This document shows, piece by piece, positions 39,065 to 47,286 of a stretch of DNA of 59,547 bases. Both the position numbers and the translations under genes were made by a program. Source of the stretch: Arthrobacter sp. (lineage in GTDB: Bacteria > Actinomycetota > Actinomycetes > Actinomycetales > Micrococcaceae); the NCBI RefSeq assembly GCF_031179985.1, contig NZ_JAPSHJ010000004.1:1-59547 (forward strand), given 5' to 3'. The first letter of the stretch is position 1. Every line of letters begins with the position of its first letter. A model generated the notes under the pieces. That model was not told the DNA's origin. It ran no database searches and was given only the letters and a program-made list of their open reading frames with translations.

Positions 39065-39086
39065 GCAGGGCCCGTTGGGGCCCTGC
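39065..39086 (+). terminator. Hairpin after tRNA-Ala
   Basis: GCAGGGCCC (39065-39073) and GGGCCCTGC (39078-39086) form a perfect 9-bp stem with loop GTTG. It has no T-tract. It ends the tRNA transcript, or the DUF4193 transcript from the other strand. Confidence 0.65.
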
Positions 39087-39103
39087 CTGGAGTGTGGAAG
39101 GTC

Positions 39104-39406
39104 TCAGCCTTCGCAGTCGACGCAGTAGGCGTGTCCGCCCTTTTCGCGGGCGATCTGTGAACGGTGCCGAACAAGGAAGCATGAGTAGCACGTGAATTCA
39201 TCCGCCTTCTGCGGAACTACCTCAATGCTCAGTTCCTCACCGGACAAATCGGCACCCGGAAGTTCAACGCCGTCTACCGTGTCCGTCTCGTCAAGTTCCC
39301 GCACGACGCTCCGTGCATCCGGAGAATTCGCAGACTTGAGCGCCTCGAGTGATGCGTTCCGCGTCTCCGCGACGTCTGATCGGATTTCGTCGTAGTCCGT
39401 TGCCAC
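39104..39406 (-). CDS. DUF4193 actinobacterial zinc-ribbon protein
   Basis: 100 residues. Start ATDYDEIRSDVAETRNASLE, an acidic middle, then a C-terminal zinc ribbon with CYSC and CVDC (ADEFTCYSCFLVRH and GGHAYCVDCEG). It is a small, highly conserved actinobacterial protein; some relatives have been linked to RNA-polymerase or transcription functions, but I assign none. GTG start preceded by AAAGGA. Downstream it faces tRNA-Ala. Confidence 0.9.
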   Translation of the reverse strand: MATDYDEIRSDVAETRNASLEALKSANSPDARSVVRELDETDTVDGVELPGADLSGEELSIEVVPQKADEFTCYSCFLVRHRSQIAREKGGHAYCVDCEG

Positions 39407-39523
39407 CTGATATGTCCTTTTGCTTCGCCTAAACCTGTCGGGATAGAACGGTACATCATGAATGCAAGTACTGCCTGTTCGTTGCCTGCATCCAGACCTC
39501 CTTGTGAACCTCCCAGGCGTTCC

Positions 39524-39985
39524 TCAGGACCCGTGGACACCTTCATTTGGCAGAACTTCTGAGGATTCAACCACTTCAAGGGCGGAAAACGGGTTGTCCG
39601 ACCCCACAGGCAGTGGGCTGGCTGAGACAAGAAACACGGTGACGTCGCAGCGCTCCAGGACGGCAGCGACGTCAACAAAACGCTTCGCCACGGGGCTGGA
39701 CCCGCTGAATATCTCCGGTGCATGGGCGTCCAGGACCCACGTCCGAAATGTGGCCGCCAGGTCAGTCAGTTCCGGCAAAGGGACGTTCTGCTCCAGCAGT
39801 TCACCGAGGCTTATCCACAGGACTCCGCCCTCGGCGTGCTTAAGAACGGTGTGCCCATGTGCCTGTCTTTGCGAGGGCGAAGGTCGGAAGAGCCCGAAAG
39901 CACCCAATTGGCGCGCCGTACCGGGGATGATGATGCGTCCCCCGCGAAAACCCTGGTTCCACTCGGAATTCACTGTCCTGGTCAT
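39524..39985 (-). CDS. Small protein resembling the C-terminal part of ZapE/AFG1 ATPases
   Basis: 153 residues. Residues 51-125 match my recollection of the C-terminal region of the ZapE/AFG1 family: GGVLWISLGELLEQ, ATFRTWVLDAHAPE, VAKRFVDVAAVLERCDVTVF. The P-loop ATPase core, normally about 200 residues upstream, is missing, and corA ends just six bases before this ATG. The first 50 residues (FRGGRIIIPGTARQLG) have no clear counterpart. It could be a domesticated fragment, a decayed gene or a stand-alone module. Codon use looks normal and the gene probably belongs to the corA transcript. A plus-strand frame over the same bases looks like a shadow. Confidence 0.6.
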   Translation of the reverse strand: MTRTVNSEWNQGFRGGRIIIPGTARQLGAFGLFRPSPSQRQAHGHTVLKHAEGGVLWISLGELLEQNVPLPELTDLAATFRTWVLDAHAPEIFSGSSPVAKRFVDVAAVLERCDVTVFLVSASPLPVGSDNPFSALEVVESSEVLPNEGVHGS

Positions 39986-39991
39986 TCCGCG

Positions 39992-40987
39992 CTACAGCCA
40001 GCCCTTCTTCTTGAAAATGACGTACATGAGTCCCGCCATGCCCGCCATCAATGCCAGGGACATCGGGTAGCCGAACGCCCAGTGAAGCTCCGGCATGAAG
40101 TCGAAGTTCATGCCGTAAACGCCCGCTACGAAGGACGGGGCGAAGAAAATGGCCGCCCAGGAGGAAATCTTCTTAACCTGTTCGTTCTGTTCTGCACTGG
40201 CCTCGTTTTGCCGGTTGGCTGTCAGTGTGCCATCAAGGGTCAAGGCATTCTGCAACAGGTCACGGAAGGAATCTGCGCGGGAAATCAGCCGTTCCACGTG
40301 GTCCTCAACGTCCCTGAGGCTGTGCTGGAGTTCCGTCTCCACTTCGTATTTATCGAACCCGCGCTTGAGGAGTTGCATCATGCCAGGCAGCGGATGGATG
40401 GCACGTTGGAATTGGATGACCTCGCGAGCCAGTTCATAGATCCGTCGGGAGACATGGGAATCGCCGCTGAAAAGCTGGTCCTCGATCTCGTCGATATCGT
40501 TTTCCAGCCCGGCCACCACTGGAACGTAGTCATCAACTACCTGGTCCATGAGGGCGTAAAGGACGGCCTCCGGCCCGTGAGCGAGCAGTTCCGGCTTGCT
40601 TTCGAGCCTGCGCCGGACACGGGCAACCCCACCGGTTTCAGCGTGGCGCACGGTGACCACGAAGTTTCGCCCGGTAAAGATGTGCAGCTCGCCGAATTCC
40701 ACCGTTTCGGATTCGTCGATGTATCTGGCGGGCCGCAACACAGTGAAGAGGTTGTCACCGTACCGTTCAAGCTTGGGGCGCTGGTGGGCGGAGATCGCAT
40801 CTTCGACGGCGAGTTCATGGAGCCCAAACTCTTCCGCCACTTCTGCCATTTCGGTTTCAGTGGGGCGGTATAGACCTATCCATGCCATTCCGCCATGCTC
40901 GTTGAGCGTCTCAAAAGTCTGCTCAAGGGTGTGGGGTTGTGAGCTGCGCACCCCGTCCACGTAGACGGCATTGTCGATGATCGTCAC
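39992..40987 (-). CDS. corA: CorA-type Mg2+/Co2+ transporter
   Basis: 331-residue CorA family channel, a homopentamer importing Mg2+ (also Co2+ or Ni2+). A long cytosolic N-terminal domain with coiled helices (about 1-270) includes LHELAVEDAISAHQRPK and VPVVAGLENDIDEIEDQLFS. It ends in two membrane helices: the first carries the invariant YGMNFDFMPEL with GMN, the second runs MSLALMAGMAGLMYVIF. The GTG start is uncertain because no clear ribosome site is visible. It heads a minus-strand pair with the ZapE-tail-like gene and lies after the Lrp gene on the same strand. Confidence 0.95.
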   Translation of the reverse strand: MTIIDNAVYVDGVRSSQPHTLEQTFETLNEHGGMAWIGLYRPTETEMAEVAEEFGLHELAVEDAISAHQRPKLERYGDNLFTVLRPARYIDESETVEFGELHIFTGRNFVVTVRHAETGGVARVRRRLESKPELLAHGPEAVLYALMDQVVDDYVPVVAGLENDIDEIEDQLFSGDSHVSRRIYELAREVIQFQRAIHPLPGMMQLLKRGFDKYEVETELQHSLRDVEDHVERLISRADSFRDLLQNALTLDGTLTANRQNEASAEQNEQVKKISSWAAIFFAPSFVAGVYGMNFDFMPELHWAFGYPMSLALMAGMAGLMYVIFKKKGWL

Positions 40988-41072
40988 GAAAAATACATCC
41001 CGTCACCCAGCCATGAGGAGACCTTCGGGGGCTCGTATGCAGCCAGGTGGTTGGGAAACGGGAGCGCCATTC

Positions 41073-41642
41073 TCATGTGGAAATCCTATTCCCCTCTTGG
41101 GACGGGGCTGTCCCCGCCGAGGTTTTGCCCCGAGTCTGTTGCCGGGCAAGCGTATCGCCCTGGGCAAGGCGGCTGATCAACGGTTCAGTCCGGTACGGAA
41201 TGTGCGTGTGCAGAGCCAGGACAGTCTCGGTGCGGATCACCCCCTTGATCCTAAGAACCGACCGGAGGGCCGATTGGAGATTGTGGGTGTCAGTGGCAAC
41301 CACCCTGCACCAGACGTCTCCCCGGCCTGAGATCTCATGGACTTCCAGCACTTGGGGCAGGAGGCGCAAGGCGCCTACGACGCCGTCGAGTTCGCGGTGT
41401 GTCACTTCGATCGTGACAAAGGCGACGACGTCGTATCCCACCGCCTCAAGATCGATTTCACGACCGCCGTCGTGAAGGACGCCGGAGCGGAGCATTCGCC
41501 GCACCCGGGACTGGGCCGTGTTGCGGGCGATCCCCAGCAGTTCGCTGAGTTCGCCGATCTGGATCCGCGGGTCCCGGATCAGTTCCAGAAGGATCTTCAG
41601 ATCCGTGGGATCTAATTGGTTCAAATCGTCACTCCGGCTCAT
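41073..41642 (-). CDS. Lrp/AsnC-family transcriptional regulator 1
   Basis: 189 residues. N-terminal helix-turn-helix (about 8-65: LDPTDLKILLELIRDPRIQ, IGELSELLGIARNTAQSRVRRML) and C-terminal RAM/ligand-binding domain (about 70-150: VVAFVTIEV, LEVHEISGRGDVWCRVVA). The tail beyond 165 is basic and low in structure. The ATG at 41642 gives a standard start (MSRSDDLNQLDPTDL); the longer frame with 21 more residues is less likely. Such proteins sense amino acids. It is divergent from the MFS gene (156 bases), which it probably regulates. Confidence 0.9.
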   Translation of the reverse strand: MSRSDDLNQLDPTDLKILLELIRDPRIQIGELSELLGIARNTAQSRVRRMLRSGVLHDGGREIDLEAVGYDVVAFVTIEVTHRELDGVVGALRLLPQVLEVHEISGRGDVWCRVVATDTHNLQSALRSVLRIKGVIRTETVLALHTHIPYRTEPLISRLAQGDTLARQQTRGKTSAGTAPSQEGNRIST

Positions 41643-41798
41643 CACTATGGTCAGGCATTGACAGTTTTGATCAAGTCTTACACCTTTCTCAGTCCCACAA
41701 GTCATTCACGAGCGAAGATATAGCCATCAGTACTGCCCGGAGCGCTGCCGGTCCCACAAGGATCCGGTGTGGTCCGGAGAATCGGGAAAGGCATGGCA

Positions 41799-43172
41799 AT
41801 GACTGTCTTCGGCGAACTCCGTATGTCCTCCGCCGCCGTCAGCCCCAGGGGATGGGATGCTTCCACCACGGCCCGCCTGGTCCTGGCGGGAATGGTGATC
41901 TTTACACTGCTGGTCGGAGCGAACCTCGCAACGCCGCTGTACCCCCTCTACCAGGCTCAGCTCGGCCTGACGTCCCTGGATATCACCATTGCTTTCTCCG
42001 CCTACGTCCTGGTGTTGGTGGCCACGCTGGTGCTTGCCGGCCACTGGTCGGACCACATTGGCAGGCGCGCCGCGTTGCTGCTGGCAGTATTCGTGGGGCT
42101 GATGGGCGGTCTGGTCTTCGCGACCGCCGGCGATCTTGTCGCGCTTGCGGCTGGCAGGGCACTCCAAGGCATGGCAGTGGCACTCGCCACCGGCGCAAGT
42201 GCTGCTGCACTTCGCGAACTTTTGCCCTTGCGACCGGACTGGGCGTCCCGGTTCACACTGTTGGCCTCAGCCGGAGGGGTGGCTGCCGGTCCTGTGATTG
42301 GGGGAGTGCTTTCGCTCCTCCCAGGGCCCACTTCCACGCCTTTCGCCATTCATTCCGTCATCCTCGGCGGGCTGCTGGTGCCTCTGTACTGCCTGAAGGC
42401 GCGGCCTGCCGTCCGGCCCGTGAAGGGCGCATGGCCCATCAAGGCGCTGGCACCCCGGCGTCCATCAGTCACCCAGGAAGCGCGTGGGGCGTTCTGGCTC
42501 GCGGCCGCTGTTGGCTTCCTCAGTTTCGCGGTGTTTGGATTCTGTTTATCCCTGGCCCCCGGGTACTTCGCCGGGATAGTCCACGTGGACTCGAGGCCTT
42601 TGATCGGTGTACTGGCAGGATTGACGCTGGGTTCATCAGCACTGAGTCAGTTACTTGCAGTCCGTGGGCGTTATGTGGTTCCGGTGGGTCTTCTCGTCCT
42701 GGCAGTTTCGGTTGCCCTGATCGCCGTCGCGGCCGCTTGGACCAGCCCATGGTTGCTGGTCCTGGCAAGCATAGGCGCAGGCTTCGGCCAAGGCCTTTCC
42801 TTCCGGGCCGCCTTCAACGACGTAGCTGGCAGGACCGAACCGTCCCGGCATGCGCAGGTCGTCAGCGCGGTCTACGTCATCACGTACCTGGGCAGCGCGG
42901 TGCCGGTGATCGGTTTGGGACTTGCGACGGCGGCATGGGGCCTTCCGGCATCCGTCAAGGTGTTTGTGCTGCTTTGCGCGTTGTGCGCCGTCATTTTGGC
43001 GGTGGTCAGCCTACTCCGGCAGCGGACCGTGGTTGCCCTGGATGTGCTCGAACACCAGGGTGGTTTCGGTGTGGCCAACGACGGGGTCGGTGGCCAGGTT
43101 GTCCAGCACCCAGTCCCTGAGGTCCTCGGTCGTGGCGACGGCGATATGCAGCAGGTAGTCGACCGACCCTGA
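41799..43172 (+). CDS. MFS transporter with C-terminus overlapping an antisense gene
   Basis: 457-residue major facilitator with twelve hydrophobic segments. Motif A-like GHWSDHIGRRAALL lies after helix 2, and the front is VIFTLLVGANLATPLYPLYQ. ATG 41799 is preferred because GGAAAGG precedes it at normal distance. The transporter proper ends near residue 403 (VSLLRQRTV); the last about 53 residues are simply the complement of the opposite Lrp gene, because no stop occurs until 43172. Substrate is unknown; flanking Lrp regulators suggest an amino acid or related compound. Confidence 0.85.
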   Translation: MTVFGELRMSSAAVSPRGWDASTTARLVLAGMVIFTLLVGANLATPLYPLYQAQLGLTSLDITIAFSAYVLVLVATLVLAGHWSDHIGRRAALLLAVFVGLMGGLVFATAGDLVALAAGRALQGMAVALATGASAAALRELLPLRPDWASRFTLLASAGGVAAGPVIGGVLSLLPGPTSTPFAIHSVILGGLLVPLYCLKARPAVRPVKGAWPIKALAPRRPSVTQEARGAFWLAAAVGFLSFAVFGFCLSLAPGYFAGIVHVDSRPLIGVLAGLTLGSSALSQLLAVRGRYVVPVGLLVLAVSVALIAVAAAWTSPWLLVLASIGAGFGQGLSFRAAFNDVAGRTEPSRHAQVVSAVYVITYLGSAVPVIGLGLATAAWGLPASVKVFVLLCALCAVILAVVSLLRQRTVVALDVLEHQGGFGVANDGVGGQVVQHPVPEVLGRGDGDMQQVVDRP

Positions 43173-43517
43173 AGTGTGAAAGGTCGACAGTACGGCCGGG
43201 AGATGAGGTACGCGGGCAGTAAACCTGTCAATCTGGTCACGATCGTGCGCGCGGAGCCGCACTGCGACAAGTGCCTGAACAGATCGGCCGATTGCCGAGA
43301 GGCTTAGTTTCGCCTCATACCCCTGCACTATCCCCCGCTCGGACAGGGCACGGGTCCGCATCAGGGCAGTTGAAGGGGCAATCCCCACCAGCTCAGCGAG
43401 TTGCTTGTTGGAAATCCTCGCGTCTTCCACCAGAGCGGCAAGAAGTTTCTCGTCAATGGCGTCCAACGGCTCGCTGCTCAACGATCCGGGCCGAATATTC
43501 TTCGCGTTACTGGCCAC
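43011..43517 (-). CDS. Lrp/AsnC-family transcriptional regulator 2
   Basis: 168 residues. HTH about 19-72 (LDAIDEKLLAALVEDARIS, NKQLAELVGIAPSTALMRTRAL); RAM domain about 80-155 (VQALVAVRLRAH, TFHTSGSVDYLLHIAV). GTG start with GAGGAGG four bases upstream. It overlaps the 3' end of the MFS gene by 162 bases on the opposite strand and is divergent from the PLP lyase gene (132 bases). Lrp-family regulators usually control the divergent neighbour, so control of the lyase and of itself is the simplest model. Confidence 0.92.
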   Translation of the reverse strand: MASNAKNIRPGSLSSEPLDAIDEKLLAALVEDARISNKQLAELVGIAPSTALMRTRALSERGIVQGYEAKLSLSAIGRSVQALVAVRLRAHDRDQIDRFTARVPHLPAVLSTFHTSGSVDYLLHIAVATTEDLRDWVLDNLATDPVVGHTETTLVFEHIQGNHGPLPE

Positions 43518-43649
43518 AAGTCCTCCTCAGGGTGTGCTGCGTTCATCATAAGCCGCTTTTTTCAACCATAGGATTCAGTCGCTCTGGGCAACCCCGAATA
43601 AATGCCAGATACTTTCGAGATTCGATGACGAATATTCATAAGGAGCACG

Positions 43650-44813
43650 GTGCTTTCATTCGATTCAATGGCTGTACATGCCGGGCGTGACGGGTTGACG
43701 GAACAGGGCGTGCACGCGGTCCCCATAGATTTCTCTACTACTGCGCCGCTGCCTTCAGTTGTGGAAGGCGGAATGGCCTACGAACATCTTGCAACCGGTG
43801 GTGCCCATCTCAAGGAGCAGAGTACGGTCTACCAGCGGCTATGGAACCCGACTGTGGCGCGGTTTGAAGATGGGCTTGCTGCCTTGGAGAACGCCCCTGA
43901 GGCTGTTGCGTTTGCCACGGGTATGGCGGCCCTCTCGGCAGTGCTGCTTGCTGTGGTTTCGACTGGCAAAAAACACGTTGTCGCAGTCCGGCCGCTGTAC
44001 GGCGGAAGCGATCACCTGCTCGCCCAAGGAATCCTGGGAACGGAGGTTACCTTCGTACCTGTTCAGCAAATCAGGTCTGCCCTTCGTCCGGACACTGGCC
44101 TGGTGATCGTAGAGACCCCTGCAAATCCAAGCTTGGCGCTGGTGGACATTGCTGCGTTGGCCGCCGCCGCTGATGGTGTGCCACTGCTGGTGGACAACAC
44201 TTTCGCCAGCCCCGTGCTTCAGCAGCCGCTCAGGCACGGCGCAGCCCTGGTTCTGCACAGTGCCACGAAGTTCCTGGGCGGCCACGGAGATGCCATGGGT
44301 GGTGTGGTGGCAACCTCGCCCGGGTGGGCCGCCAAGCTCCGCGCCGTCAGGGCCGTCACCGGAGGTATCCTCACTCCATGGCCCGCCTACCTGCTCCACC
44401 GGGGACTTGCCACTTTGCCCATCCGGGTTCGGGCGCAACAAGCCACGGCATCTAAAGTGGCATCGGCGCTCGCCGGGCACGGTCTGGTCATAAGGGTCCT
44501 GTATCCGGGTTTGCATGAGTGCGATCCCTTGGGGCTGGTGGGCACTCAGATGTCCGGTCCGGGCTCCTTGATGGCTTTTGAGGTCAGCAGCCCTGAGCAT
44601 GCCCAACGAATTCCTTCGGCAGTCAGCCTGATCACTCATGCAGTATCGTTGGGCGGGATTGACACGCTCATCCAACATCCTGCAGGCCTGACACACAGAC
44701 CGGTGAGCGGTGAAGCCAGGCCATCACCAAACCTGCTTCGGCTCTCGGTAGGGCTTGAGGGTGCCAGCGACGTGGTAGCTGACCTCGTTCAGGCCATCGA
44801 ACGCACCCACTGA
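43650..44813 (+). CDS. Cys/Met-metabolism PLP enzyme (methionine gamma-lyase / cystathionine-lyase type)
   Basis: 387-residue fold-type-I PLP enzyme. Family landmarks are HAGRDGLTEQGVHAVPI at the start, FATGMAALSAVLLAV, VVIVETPANPS as LVIVETPANPSLAL, and the Schiff-base lysine K207 in HSATKFLGGHGDAMGG. VSLGGIDTLIQHPA near the end is typical of gamma-lyases. The exact reaction (methionine gamma-lyase, cystathionine gamma-lyase or synthase) cannot be told from sequence alone. GTG start with AAGGAG; ATG 43668 is an alternative. Divergent Lrp gene supports amino-acid-responsive control. Confidence 0.88.
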   Translation: MLSFDSMAVHAGRDGLTEQGVHAVPIDFSTTAPLPSVVEGGMAYEHLATGGAHLKEQSTVYQRLWNPTVARFEDGLAALENAPEAVAFATGMAALSAVLLAVVSTGKKHVVAVRPLYGGSDHLLAQGILGTEVTFVPVQQIRSALRPDTGLVIVETPANPSLALVDIAALAAAADGVPLLVDNTFASPVLQQPLRHGAALVLHSATKFLGGHGDAMGGVVATSPGWAAKLRAVRAVTGGILTPWPAYLLHRGLATLPIRVRAQQATASKVASALAGHGLVIRVLYPGLHECDPLGLVGTQMSGPGSLMAFEVSSPEHAQRIPSAVSLITHAVSLGGIDTLIQHPAGLTHRPVSGEARPSPNLLRLSVGLEGASDVVADLVQAIERTH

Positions 44814-44923
44814 GCACGGACTGGAAAGAGCCGTTGGGTGGGAGTCGGACGCTCGGCAGGAGGGGCGGCAGAAATGTTGCGGCCTTTATGGCCCTGATTG
44901 CAGGCTGGCCGCCGGCGGTTAAG

Positions 44924-44929
44924 TAGTCT
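44924..44929 (+). promoter_or_regulatory. -10 box TAGTCT, leaderless start of kinase gene
   Basis: TAGTCT, six bases GTTCAG, then GTG at 44936. Confidence 0.65.
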
Positions 44930-44935
44930 GTTCAG

Positions 44936-45895
44936 GTGAACAGTGCTGACAGCTTCCCAGAATCGAATTCCGTTGATGCGGACCGCCTCCCTGCCGGGAG
45001 AGTTGCCGGCAGTGTCATCGGTCTGGACATTGGAGGAACCAAGACCCATGGGGTCCGCTTCCTCGACGGTGAAGCCGTTGCAGACGAGGTTGTGGGGAGC
45101 TCCAACGTCCAGAACGTCAGCCGTGAAGAAGCGGCTCGGAACCTCGCTGAACTGTTTGCCAGAATAGGCGGCGGTTCCATCGCGCACGTGTATGCGGGGG
45201 CCGGAGGCATAGACACCGACGACGACGCCGCCGCGCTCGCCTCACTGATCTCACCCCACGTCCCCGGCGCGCGGATCACCGTTGTCCATGATTCACGGCT
45301 GCTCCTGGCTGCCGGGAGTGCCAGCACCGGCGTGGCCGTCATCGGTGGCACAGGGTCGGCGGCCTGGGGCCGGAACGAGGCCGGCAAAGAAGCCAGGGCG
45401 GGTGGCTGGGGATACCTGCTGGGCGACGAAGGCAGCGGCTATTGGCTTGGCCGGGAGGCTGTCCGTTACAGCCTCCGGCGAATGAACCAGGGCTTTGAAC
45501 CCGATGAGCTCACCATCGCACTGCTGGAATCCTGCACCGTTGATCACCCCAACAAGCTGATTGCACTCTTCCATTCGGCCGAGACAGGGCGGCGATATTG
45601 GGCCCAGCGCGCCCGCCTCGTCGTGGAGGCAGCGGAGAGCGGCCACGCCACCAGCCTTGCTTTTCTGGTACAGGCAGGCAGTGACCTGGCGGATCTGGCC
45701 GTGGAAACGCTGCGGCAGCTCGACGTCGACGGCCCCGTAATTCTTGGAGGCGGGCTTGGCATGAACGTTTCCTGGATCCAGGATTCCTTCCGGAAACACC
45801 TGGCCTCAGAAGGTATCAACGATGTGCGCGTCCTGGACCGGGAGCCTGTATTCGGGGTTCTTCAGCTTCTTGCGGAGCAGCGTCCAGAGGGCTGA
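44936..45895 (+). CDS. BadF/BadG-type N-acetylglucosamine kinase-like ATPase
   Basis: 319 residues with the ASKHA sugar-kinase fold. Phosphate-1 loop IGLDIGGTKTHGVRF (about 28-42); VVHDSRLLLAAG and VAVIGGTGSAAWG form phosphate 2 and the glycine loop; GWGYLLGDEGSGYWLG is typical of GlcNAc and BadF-type kinases; VILGGGLGMN is the adenosine loop. The most likely task is phosphorylation of GlcNAc or another amino sugar from wall recycling. It stands alone; no transport genes are adjacent. GTG start, leaderless type. It converges on the pirin gene. Confidence 0.88.
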   Translation: MNSADSFPESNSVDADRLPAGRVAGSVIGLDIGGTKTHGVRFLDGEAVADEVVGSSNVQNVSREEAARNLAELFARIGGGSIAHVYAGAGGIDTDDDAAALASLISPHVPGARITVVHDSRLLLAAGSASTGVAVIGGTGSAAWGRNEAGKEARAGGWGYLLGDEGSGYWLGREAVRYSLRRMNQGFEPDELTIALLESCTVDHPNKLIALFHSAETGRRYWAQRARLVVEAAESGHATSLAFLVQAGSDLADLAVETLRQLDVDGPVILGGGLGMNVSWIQDSFRKHLASEGINDVRVLDREPVFGVLQLLAEQRPEG

Positions 45896-45909
45896 TCCTG
45901 CCGCCCCGA

Positions 45910-46965
45910 TCAGGAACGTGTTCGCGGCCTGAGCCGCACACCAGGCAAGGGCGGGGCGGGTATGCGGCCGGCTTCGGCACCGGCCTCTGGCCCATGCCCC
46001 CTCACCACTCCGAACCGGCCGGCTTCAACTGAGTTCTCCCCAAGGCCGGCCTGTGCCTCCCAATCCTCACGGGCCAACGCCACGTCCTCGTGGGTCCGCC
46101 CAACGAAGTTCCACCACATCAGCAGCTCTTCCTGGAAGGGTTCGCCGCCCAGCAGGATGAAGCGGGTACCCGCAGCAGCGTCCAGGTCAAGGAAATCCCG
46201 TCTTGTCCCGAGATAGCACAGGGGACCAGGCGTCACATGCTGATCCTCAAGAACCACGCTGCCGTCGAGAACCAGGACGGCATGCTCAAACTCTGGATTC
46301 AGTGGCAACCGGACAGGTCCCTGGGCTGTGACGTCCGCTCCTATGATGGGCGAATACATGGTCGCCGGCGACGTTGATCCGGCGAAAGTTCCCACCATGA
46401 CCGTTGCCACGTAGCCCTTTCCCTCAATCGTTGGCAACTCCCGGTGCTGCTCGAACGCGGGCACCCTGTCCCTCTCGCTGTCCGGCAAGGCAACCCAGAA
46501 CTGGAGTCCCCGCTGCAGCGGAAGCTCCGGGCCGCCGTCGGGCATTTCCTCCTGGACCGTTGCAGGGGAGGGCTGCGGCAGCACGGCGAATTCTGAGTGG
46601 GAGATGCCGTGGCCGGCCGTCATGATGTTCAGTTCACCGGGCCGGACGATAACGTCGCTCCCCACGCTGTCGCGGTGGCGGATGGTGCCGATGAGTGGCC
46701 ACGTGACCGTTTGAAGGCCCGTGTGCGGATGGGGCAGAACGGACATTGCCACGCGGTCCGGGCCGAAGCTGTCGAGGAAGCACCAGGCTCCCACTGTTGG
46801 CAGGCCTCGCTGGGGGAGAGTGCGCTGGACATTCATGGCGCGCACACCTCCCAGCGGAACTTCGCGGGCGGGCCACAACTGCAGGCACGGGCCGGCTCCC
46901 AAACCCTCACCAATGTCTGCAGGCGGACATATTTGTTCCCGTGGGCTGACTTCAAGATTGGTCAC
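45910..46965 (-). CDS. Pirin-family protein
   Basis: About 351 residues of the bicupin pirin family. Metal-site stretch SVLPHPHTGLQTVTW with further HRDSVGS, and MTAGHGISHSEF, supply the conserved His and Glu. The second cupin includes EHAVLVLDGSVVLEDQHV and ILLGGEPFQEELLMWWNFV. Bacterial pirins can act as quercetinases or modulators of other enzymes; the role here is unknown. The frame is open to 47196, but GTG 46965 has a TACAGT box exactly six bases upstream and removes a non-conserved 77-residue extension. A GGGGAG lies directly against that GTG, too close for a ribosome site, and supports leaderless use. Confidence 0.86.
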   Translation of the reverse strand: MTNLEVSPREQICPPADIGEGLGAGPCLQLWPAREVPLGGVRAMNVQRTLPQRGLPTVGAWCFLDSFGPDRVAMSVLPHPHTGLQTVTWPLIGTIRHRDSVGSDVIVRPGELNIMTAGHGISHSEFAVLPQPSPATVQEEMPDGGPELPLQRGLQFWVALPDSERDRVPAFEQHRELPTIEGKGYVATVMVGTFAGSTSPATMYSPIIGADVTAQGPVRLPLNPEFEHAVLVLDGSVVLEDQHVTPGPLCYLGTRRDFLDLDAAAGTRFILLGGEPFQEELLMWWNFVGRTHEDVALAREDWEAQAGLGENSVEAGRFGVVRGHGPEAGAEAGRIPAPPLPGVRLRPRTRS

Positions 46966-46971
46966 CTCCCC

Positions 46972-46977
46972 ACTGTA
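46972..46977 (-). promoter_or_regulatory. -10 box TACAGT, leaderless start of pirin gene
   Basis: Minus strand: TACAGT, six bases GGGGAG, then GTG at 46965. Confidence 0.65.
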
Positions 46978-47286
46978 GAACCGAATGCAGTGTCGGTGCA
47001 TGGCAACGGCAGCGAAAGTCAGCCGATCCTGGAGCCCGTGGGCGTGTCCCGCCGTGGCTATGGCCAGCAGCGGCAGAGTTCGATAACCTGTCAGAGTTGC
47101 CGGTTGGCCGGCGGCCATATTCAGGGACATACTGCGAAAGCAAAAGGGGGAGGTGGAAGTGATGACTGTCATAGTTCTGCGCGCCTCGCGCCTCAATCAC
47201 ACCAACCTTCCTTCCCCGCTTGATCGCACTTCCTAGCGGCTCAGAGACGCTTCTGCGCCCTGGCGGGGCCCATCAAAGGCTTCCCA
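46978..47286. other. Intergenic stretch, no gene recognised
   Basis: About 310 bases between pirin and rsgA. Minus-strand frames stay open upstream of pirin to 47196 and a plus-strand frame crosses from the pirin gene to 47223, but neither has conserved-looking protein. It should hold the rsgA promoter, but no clear -10/-35 pair was identified. Confidence 0.5.

Noticed and set aside
39462..40070. 202-codon plus-strand frame opposite the ZapE-tail gene
   Set aside because: Its text is Ser/Pro/Arg-rich without any pattern, while the minus-strand frame shows family-like sequence.
39722..40873. 383-codon plus-strand frame over corA and the ZapE-tail gene
   Set aside because: It is antisense to corA, whose GMN motif and membrane helices fix the true frame; the plus-strand product has no recognisable domain.
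41852..43120. 422-codon plus-strand frame inside the MFS gene
   Set aside because: It has Cys/Arg/Gly-rich, non-hydrophobic text typical of an off-frame shadow; the MFS frame has proper helices and motif A.
46966..47196. 77-residue N-terminal extension of pirin
   Set aside because: The extension has no pirin-like sequence, and a -10-like TACAGT lies six bases before the GTG at 46965, so the shorter start is preferred.
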